Shown: positions 7,480 to 10,678 of the stretch, piece by piece | How the letters are laid out: each line of letters opens with the position of its first letter | How positions within the stretch are numbered: the stretch's first letter is position 1 | Source of the DNA: an uncultured Fretibacterium sp. | Lineage (GTDB): Bacteria; Synergistota; Synergistia; Synergistales; Aminobacteriaceae | DNA length: 10,678 nucleotides | Assembly: GCA_905373185.1 (NCBI GenBank) | Contig: CAJPSE010000041.1 | Coordinates: 1 to 10,678, forward strand | Reading direction: 5' to 3' | Made by a program: the position numbers and the translations under genes | The notes under the pieces: generated by a model | Database searches by the model: none | What the model saw: only the letters and a program-made list of their open reading frames with translations | Told to the model about the DNA's origin: nothing

Positions 7480-7513
7480 AAATTTGCCTCCCCTTTTCAG
7501 GGGAGGCAAATTT
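7480..7513 (+). terminator. Strong hairpin terminator after acoC
   Basis: The arms AAATTTGCCTCCCC (7480-7493) and GGGGAGGCAAATTT (7500-7513) pair perfectly over 14 bp around a 6-base TTTTCA loop. The A/T ends of the stem supply a short T tract on either strand, so the hairpin could stop transcription in both directions. It lies 125 bases after the acoC stop and separates the aco operon from the ATPase gene. No long T run follows, so efficiency is uncertain. Confidence 0.75.
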
Positions 7514-7673
7514 ATGTATGCTCTTTTGATTTCCCTCAGAGGGGTTCCCGCTCCCCGTGGGTTTCGCGGCCGCGTATGGTTTTATTGCGTGATTTTTTAT
7601 CCTGGCCAGGAGAGCATGAAACGCGTTCGGTTGAAGTTCACAGAATCGTGGAACCGAAGGTATCCTCCCATTG

Positions 7674-7713
7674 TAATGAAAATATCTGCGCCTGAATGCA
7701 GATATTTTCATTA
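7674..7713. repeat. Hairpin repeat copy 1 in ATPase leader
   Basis: This is a perfect 16-bp inverted repeat: TAATGAAAATATCTGC (7674-7689) and its reverse complement (7698-7713) around the 8-base loop GCCTGAAT. It has no T run after it and is not an obvious terminator. It is clearly related to the 40-base hairpin at 7749-7788: aligned without gaps, 26 of 40 positions match by hand count. Confidence 0.8.
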
Positions 7714-7748
7714 GCATCTTGTTTGAATGGATACCGTACGCTATACTC

Positions 7749-7788
7749 CAGTAAAAATATTTGCACTTGGGAACAGAAATTTTTACTG
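7749..7788. repeat. Hairpin repeat copy 2, just upstream of ATPase start
   Basis: The arms CAGTAAAAAT (7749-7758) and ATTTTTACTG (7779-7788) form a perfect 10-bp stem, which extends by four more pairs (one of them G-U) after a single A/A mismatch. It is the same length as the hairpin at 7674-7713, similar in sequence, and its centre is exactly 75 bases further on. The right arm ends 13 bases before the chosen ATPase start codon, so in RNA it would sit next to the ribosome site and could affect translation. Confidence 0.7.
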
Positions 7789-7801
7789 TGATGAGGGACT
7801 T

Positions 7802-9055
7802 ATGGAGATCAAGAGGGACGCCTATCTGAAAAAACTGATTTCGCGAAAACATAACGGACTGATAAAGGTAGTCACCGGAATCAGGCGATGCGGGAAGTCA
7901 TATCTTCTGTTTACTCTCTTCAAGAATTATCTGATGGAACATGGGATAGACCAGCAGCATATCATTGAGATAGCCTTCGATTCCTTCAAGAACGAGAGAT
8001 ACCGCGATCCGCATGTATTTTACCCTTTTATGGAAGAACAGCTCAAGGATGACGGATTGTATTATATCCTTCTGGACGAGATTCAGCTTTTAGATGACTT
8101 TGAATCGGTGCTCAATGGCTTGATTCGGATCGAAAATGCGGACGTCTATGTGACCGGAAGCAACGCTAAATTCCTTTCAAAGGACGTTATCACCGAATTT
8201 CGTGGCCGGGGAGATGAGGTTCGTATATACCCTCTCGGCTTTGCGGAATTCATGTCCGTTTATCCAGAATCGAAATATGACGGCTGGAACGAATACATGC
8301 TTTATGGCGGGTTGCCCTCTATCCTCACCTATACGGAAGAGGAGCAGAAAAATTCATTTTTGAAGAGGTTGTTCGAGGAGACTTATATCCAGGACATCAT
8401 TGGGAGAAATAACATACGCAATCAGGATGAATTGGAAGACCTGCTCAATATCATATCCTCTGCAATCGGCTCGCTCACCAATCCCAAAAAGCTCTCCGAT
8501 ACGTTCAAGAGCATGAAGCGGAAGGTCATAAGTCCCGTAACCGTTAAAAAGTATCTGGATTATCTCTGTGATGCGTTTTTGATCGATAAGGCACAGCGAT
8601 ACGATATAAAAGGGAAAAAATATATCAACACTCCACTGAAATATTATTTCACGGATATCGGCCTGAGAAACGCAAGGCTGAATTTTCGCCAGTTGGAGGA
8701 TAACCATACGATGGAGAATATCATTTTCAACGAACTGAAAATCCGAGGATACAATGTGGATGTGGGATTGGTGACCTGCACGGAAAAAAACTCGAAGGGC
8801 CATGCCGTAAGGAAACAACTCGAAGTGGATTTTGTCTGCAACAAGGGGTCGAAGCGATGCTATATCCAGTCCACATTCGCAATCCCGGACCATGAGAAAT
8901 TGGGACAGGAGGAGGGCTCTCTGGTTCGCATTCCGGACTCCTTCAAGAAGATCATTATCGCCAAGGACGCAGCATCTCAGAGGTTTACGGAATCGGGAAC
9001 CCTGATCCTGAACATCTTTGATTTCCTTCTGAATGAAAACAGTCTGGAATTCTAG
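7802..9055 (+). CDS. AAA_14/DUF4143 ATPase of unknown function
   Basis: This 417-residue protein combines an N-terminal AAA-type ATPase domain and a C-terminal DUF4143 domain. The start MEIKRDAYLKKLISRKHNG is typical of the family. Walker A is GIRRCGKS (26-33), Walker B is YILLDEIQ (88-95, D92/E93), and VTGSNAKFLS (117-126) matches the sensor region. DUF4143 covers about 190-375. Its ENIIFNEL (306-313), LEVDFV (340-345) and YIQSTF (354-359) resemble the spaced acidic and Gln residues of PD-(D/E)XK-like nuclease folds, although nuclease activity is unproven. I chose the ATG at 7802 with GAGGG 4 bases upstream, because the frame open from 7727 reads through a hairpin. The gene is markedly AT-rich: one hand-counted 60-base line (8401-8460) has 24 G/C, against 43 in acoB (4561-4620). 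It is probably horizontally acquired. Such genes are often multicopy and sometimes called mobile or toxin-like, but no role is established. Confidence 0.9.
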   Translation: MEIKRDAYLKKLISRKHNGLIKVVTGIRRCGKSYLLFTLFKNYLMEHGIDQQHIIEIAFDSFKNERYRDPHVFYPFMEEQLKDDGLYYILLDEIQLLDDFESVLNGLIRIENADVYVTGSNAKFLSKDVITEFRGRGDEVRIYPLGFAEFMSVYPESKYDGWNEYMLYGGLPSILTYTEEEQKNSFLKRLFEETYIQDIIGRNNIRNQDELEDLLNIISSAIGSLTNPKKLSDTFKSMKRKVISPVTVKKYLDYLCDAFLIDKAQRYDIKGKKYINTPLKYYFTDIGLRNARLNFRQLEDNHTMENIIFNELKIRGYNVDVGLVTCTEKNSKGHAVRKQLEVDFVCNKGSKRCYIQSTFAIPDHEKLGQEEGSLVRIPDSFKKIIIAKDAASQRFTESGTLILNIFDFLLNENSLEF

Positions 9056-9142
9056 GAAAGCGCTGATTAAAACAAAAGTGCATATATTATCAAGAGAAAA
9101 CGTGCAAAACGTCCATAGACAAAAATCTCCAGCGCTTTCTTA
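9053..9142. repeat. Long-range inverted repeat at the 3' end of the ATPase gene
   Basis: GAAAGCGCTG (9056-9065) and CAGCGCTTTC (9130-9139) are exact reverse complements separated by 64 AT-rich bases. With one G-U pair the arms extend to 13 bp (9053-9065 and 9130-9142). The left arm starts on the ATPase stop codon, and the right arm is followed by TTAAAAATT. A third, partial copy CAGCGCTT is at 9174-9181. The interior holds AAAACGT twice (9097-9103, 9106-9112). The repeat could be a terminator for the convergent ATPase and LysR genes, or the trace of an insertion edge. Confidence 0.5.
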
Positions 9143-9211
9143 AAAATTAACATTGGGGGCTTCGTGGATTGGACAGCGCTTCCCAAAATTATATGGTTGT
9201 GCATCATGGGC

Positions 9212-10072
9212 CTATACACGGGAAGCTGAAAAATGCCGGCCCGTCCGAAAGGCCTCGGCGTGTGGGTGCGTCAAGGAGTACAGGACGAAGTACTCCAGGG
9301 GAGGGAGCTCGAAGTCCAGCAGCGGGACCGCCGCGAGGGCGCCCGAGTCCAGATGTCCCCCGATCAGCCTGCGGGGCAGGAAGCTGTACTTGTCCTCCTC
9401 CAGGACGTAGGGGATGATTTTGCTACCGACGTCGATGTCCAGCTCGAAGCTGGGGAGCCGGCCGAACAGCTGCCTGACCGTATGCGTGTCCAGGAAGCTG
9501 GAGTACAGGATGGGAAGGCCGGGCAGGTCCCGCAAGCAAACGCCCTCGCGGCGCCTGGGGTTGGCGCCGCGGGTCACCAGCAGCATCGCGTCGCGGTACA
9601 GCAGGTCGCAGGCATATCCCTCTCGGTTGCAGGGGTGATGGGTGTAGCCGACGTCGAAAGCCCCGCTCAGGACCCTGTCGATGACCTCGCTCGAATGTTT
9701 CAGGACCAGACGGAACGCGCTGCGGGGCAGTGCGTTCCGAAGCCTGTGCACCTCCTCCGGAAAACAATCAAAAAAAGCGTGGACGCAGCCGACCAGCAGA
9801 CGCCCGGGGTCCCGTCCCATCGTTCCGATGCGCTCGAGGGCGCTCTTTTCCAGCGACAGAATTCTCTCCGCGTAGCCGATCAGTTCGTTCCCCGCCGCCG
9901 TGGGTTCCACGCGCCCTCGGAGCCGCGTGAGCAGCGTCTGCCCAACCTCACGCTCCAGCTCCTGCACGCGCCCGCTGATCGTGGACTGGGAGACGTGGAG
10001 CCTGCACGCGGACCTCGTGAAGCTCCCCGTCTCGACGACGTCCAGAAACGACCTGAGAAATTCCGTGTTCAT
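9212..10072 (-). CDS. LysR-family transcriptional regulator
   Basis: This is a 286-residue regulator of normal LysR length. The N-terminal winged helix-turn-helix covers about residues 1-60, with FLRSFLDVVETGSFTRSA, the recognition region LHVSQSTISGRVQELE (25-40) and the wing ending EPTAAGNEL. A linker helix follows (about 60-88), then a periplasmic-binding-like effector domain (about 90-275) starting RLLVGCVHAF and containing DVGYTHHP and the second-subdomain strand DAMLLVTRG. The ligand cannot be deduced. I chose the ATG at 10072, with AAGGGG 9 bases upstream. An in-frame ATG at 10081 would add three residues and is also possible. The long upstream extension of the frame lies in the intergenic region and is unlikely to be used. 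It is convergent with the ATPase gene and divergent from the ATP-grasp gene, which is its likely target, as is common for LysR proteins. Confidence 0.93.
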   Translation of the reverse strand: MNTEFLRSFLDVVETGSFTRSACRLHVSQSTISGRVQELEREVGQTLLTRLRGRVEPTAAGNELIGYAERILSLEKSALERIGTMGRDPGRLLVGCVHAFFDCFPEEVHRLRNALPRSAFRLVLKHSSEVIDRVLSGAFDVGYTHHPCNREGYACDLLYRDAMLLVTRGANPRRREGVCLRDLPGLPILYSSFLDTHTVRQLFGRLPSFELDIDVGSKIIPYVLEEDKYSFLPRRLIGGHLDSGALAAVPLLDFELPPLEYFVLYSLTHPHAEAFRTGRHFSASRV

Positions 10073-10091
10073 GTCACGCATCCCCTTCCCT

Positions 10092-10153
10092 ATCGAAAAT
10101 CCAGAATCGAAAATCCAGATCCGAAAAAACCGATGGAGCCCATCGAAAAATCC
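10092..10153. repeat. Tandem and dispersed ATCGAAAATCC repeats upstream of LysR
   Basis: A 14-base unit, ATCGAAAATCCAGA, occurs twice in perfect tandem (10092-10105 and 10106-10119). A degenerate copy, TCCGAAAAAACC, follows at 10120-10131, and a further copy, ATCGAAAAATCC, is at 10142-10153. The first copy starts 19 bases upstream of the LysR start codon, so the array covers its leader or promoter. It may be a set of regulator-binding sites or simply slippage-derived repeats. Confidence 0.6.
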
Positions 10154-10192
10154 CGTTTTACGACGGAGACGCCCTGGGGTATCCTGTTTGAA

Positions 10193-10207
10193 GTTTGCCA
10201 GGCCAAC
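10193..10207. promoter_or_regulatory. T-N11-A dyad, candidate LysR-binding site
   Basis: GTTTGCCAGGCCAAC is a 15-base palindrome with one mismatched pair around a central A. It contains T-N11-A (T10194 to A10206) with dyad symmetry, the generic form of a LysR-type box. It lies about 40 bases upstream of the start expected from the TATATC -10 element. The match is to a loose consensus, so it is a candidate only. Confidence 0.4.
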
Positions 10208-10270
10208 CTCATTCGGCAATCAGGGAGATTATATCGTTTTTCCGCACCCTTAATACTTCGGAGGTGACCC

Positions 10271-10678
10271 ATGGGCCGTCTGCTGATGGTGGAGAGCTGG
10301 GTAGGCGCGACGGGAAGACTGCTGCCGCCAAAGATTCCGGAGCTCGGACATTCCTACACGCTGGTCACGCGGGATCCCGGGCGTTATCGCTCTTCCTGGG
10401 GCCGGGACGGGCATCCGGTGCTGGAGTACGCGGACGAGGTCGTCGTGGCGGAGACGAACGAGCTCGAACCGATGTTGGAGGCGCTGGGCGGCCGGTCGTT
10501 CGACGGGGTCCTGACGGTCTGCGACTACTACGTCGAGACGGCGCGCCGAGCGGCGCAGCGTCTGGGGGTTCCCTGCCCCTTCCCGGAACGCGTCGGCGAC
10601 GTGCGCCGGAAGCATCTCATGCGCCAGTGTCTCGATGCGGCGGGGCTGGGGAACGTCCGCCACGTTGCGGCGTCCGAC
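10271..10678 (+). CDS. ATP-grasp superfamily protein, N-terminal part, cut by window edge
   Basis: The frame stays open for 136 codons to the window end. The visible part looks like the pre-ATP-grasp Rossmann-like domain: MGRLLMVESWVGATGRLLPP at the start, then a strand-helix pattern SFDGVLTVCDYYVETARRAAQRLGVPCPF (77-104). Next comes VRRKHLMRQCLDAAGL (111-126), which matches the D/RK-x-x-mR-x-x-L-x-x-AGl segment that opens the ATP-binding half in carboxylate-amine ligases. The ATP-binding and catalytic residues lie beyond the edge, so substrate and product cannot be named; amino-acid or peptide ligases and biotin-carboxylase-like enzymes are options. The ATG at 10271 has GGAGGT 5 bases upstream. 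It is divergent from the LysR gene, its probable regulator. Confidence 0.75.
   Translation, partial: MGRLLMVESWVGATGRLLPPKIPELGHSYTLVTRDPGRYRSSWGRDGHPVLEYADEVVVAETNELEPMLEALGGRSFDGVLTVCDYYVETARRAAQRLGVPCPFPERVGDVRRKHLMRQCLDAAGLGNVRHVAASD

Larger units (their letters stand above)
7355..7801. other. Non-coding interval between acoC and the ATPase gene
   Basis: I see no convincing gene here; the small open frames lack ribosome sites and recognisable domains. The interval begins GC-rich, as in the aco genes, and turns AT-rich from about 7460. It contains the acoC terminator (7480-7513), a CGCGGCCGCG palindrome (7565-7574), a 12-bp perfect palindrome TCCTGGCCAGGA (7600-7611) and two related 40-base hairpins (7674-7713 and 7749-7788). 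The last part must hold the ATPase promoter and leader, but I could not pick a clear -35/-10 pair. The base-composition change suggests this interval holds one junction of an acquired segment. Confidence 0.6.
10073..10270. promoter_or_regulatory. Divergent control region between LysR and ATP-grasp genes
   Basis: These 198 bases are AT-richer than the flanking genes and should hold both promoters. Rightward, TATATC (10230-10235) is a possible -10 without a good -35, as expected for a promoter helped by an activator. GGAGGT (10260-10265) is the ATP-grasp ribosome site. Repeats of ATCGAAAATCC type are concentrated on the LysR side, and a T-N11-A dyad lies at 10193-10207. I see no gene in it. Confidence 0.6.

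Noticed and set aside
7355..7480. Riboswitch or structured RNA after acoC
   Set aside because: Some short complementary stretches (GCTCC/GGAGC) exist, but no known riboswitch or tRNA pattern fits, and the segment sits 3' of an operon.
7433..7714. Small rightward frame over the terminator and hairpin 1
   Set aside because: It translates through a 14-bp terminator stem and a 16-bp hairpin, with no ribosome site and no similarity I recognise.
7674..7788. CRISPR array
   Set aside because: Only two imperfect, individually palindromic copies, with a single 35-base gap and no cas genes nearby.
6158..7852. Leftward 564-codon frame across acoC and the ATPase leader
   Set aside because: It is a shadow of acoC that continues through the terminator and the hairpins. 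Its repeated KIS/YFH-like peptides are simply translations of the two related hairpins.
9113..9233. Short open stretch between ATPase and LysR genes reading like a protein remnant (DWTALPKIIWLC)
   Set aside because: Only about 36 codons, no ribosome site and no family I can name, so a gene or transposase fragment cannot be supported.
9233..10267. Rightward 344-codon frame opposite the LysR gene
   Set aside because: The LysR reading on the other strand has a full helix-turn-helix and effector domain; this frame has none.

Overview
The window suggests a GC-rich anaerobic bacterium. The aco gene set, strong GGAGG-type Shine-Dalgarno sites and a low-GC AAA_14/DUF4143 ATPase insertion would suit a Synergistota-like or Firmicutes-like genome. 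No rRNA or other phylogenetic marker is present, so the taxon is an inference only.

Positions 1-7354 form one acetoin-catabolism locus built as two divergent operons around an AT-rich control region (2567-2727). Leftward run a cytoplasmic PocR-domain histidine kinase, an AraC-type response regulator whose start overlaps the kinase stop (ATGA), and the beginning of a dihydrolipoamide dehydrogenase (E3), which is cut by the window edge. Rightward run a small Lin0512-family protein of unknown function, then acoA and acoB (thiamine-diphosphate E1 alpha and beta), acoX (NAD-kinase-like, role unknown) and acoC (lipoyl E2). Gaps between the rightward genes are only 24-43 bases and most carry a good ribosome site. 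E1, E2 and E3 together would cleave acetoin to acetyl-CoA and acetaldehyde with NADH formation. The two-component system is the obvious candidate regulator and takes the place usually held by the sigma-54 activator AcoR. A 9-bp inverted repeat with an 11-bp spacer lies on the probable kinase promoter.

Positions 7355-7801 hold no convincing gene. They contain a 14-bp-stem terminator and then two related 40-base hairpins exactly 75 bases apart, in the leader of the next gene. That gene (7802-9055) encodes an AAA_14/DUF4143 ATPase and is strikingly AT-rich compared with its neighbours, so it looks like an acquired island. A long-range inverted repeat begins at its stop codon.

Positions 9212-10678 return to high GC. 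A leftward LysR-family regulator is divergent from the start of an ATP-grasp ligase-like gene that runs off the window. Their shared 198-base gap holds a 14-bp tandem repeat with related further copies and a T-N11-A dyad, which suggests the LysR protein controls the ATP-grasp gene.
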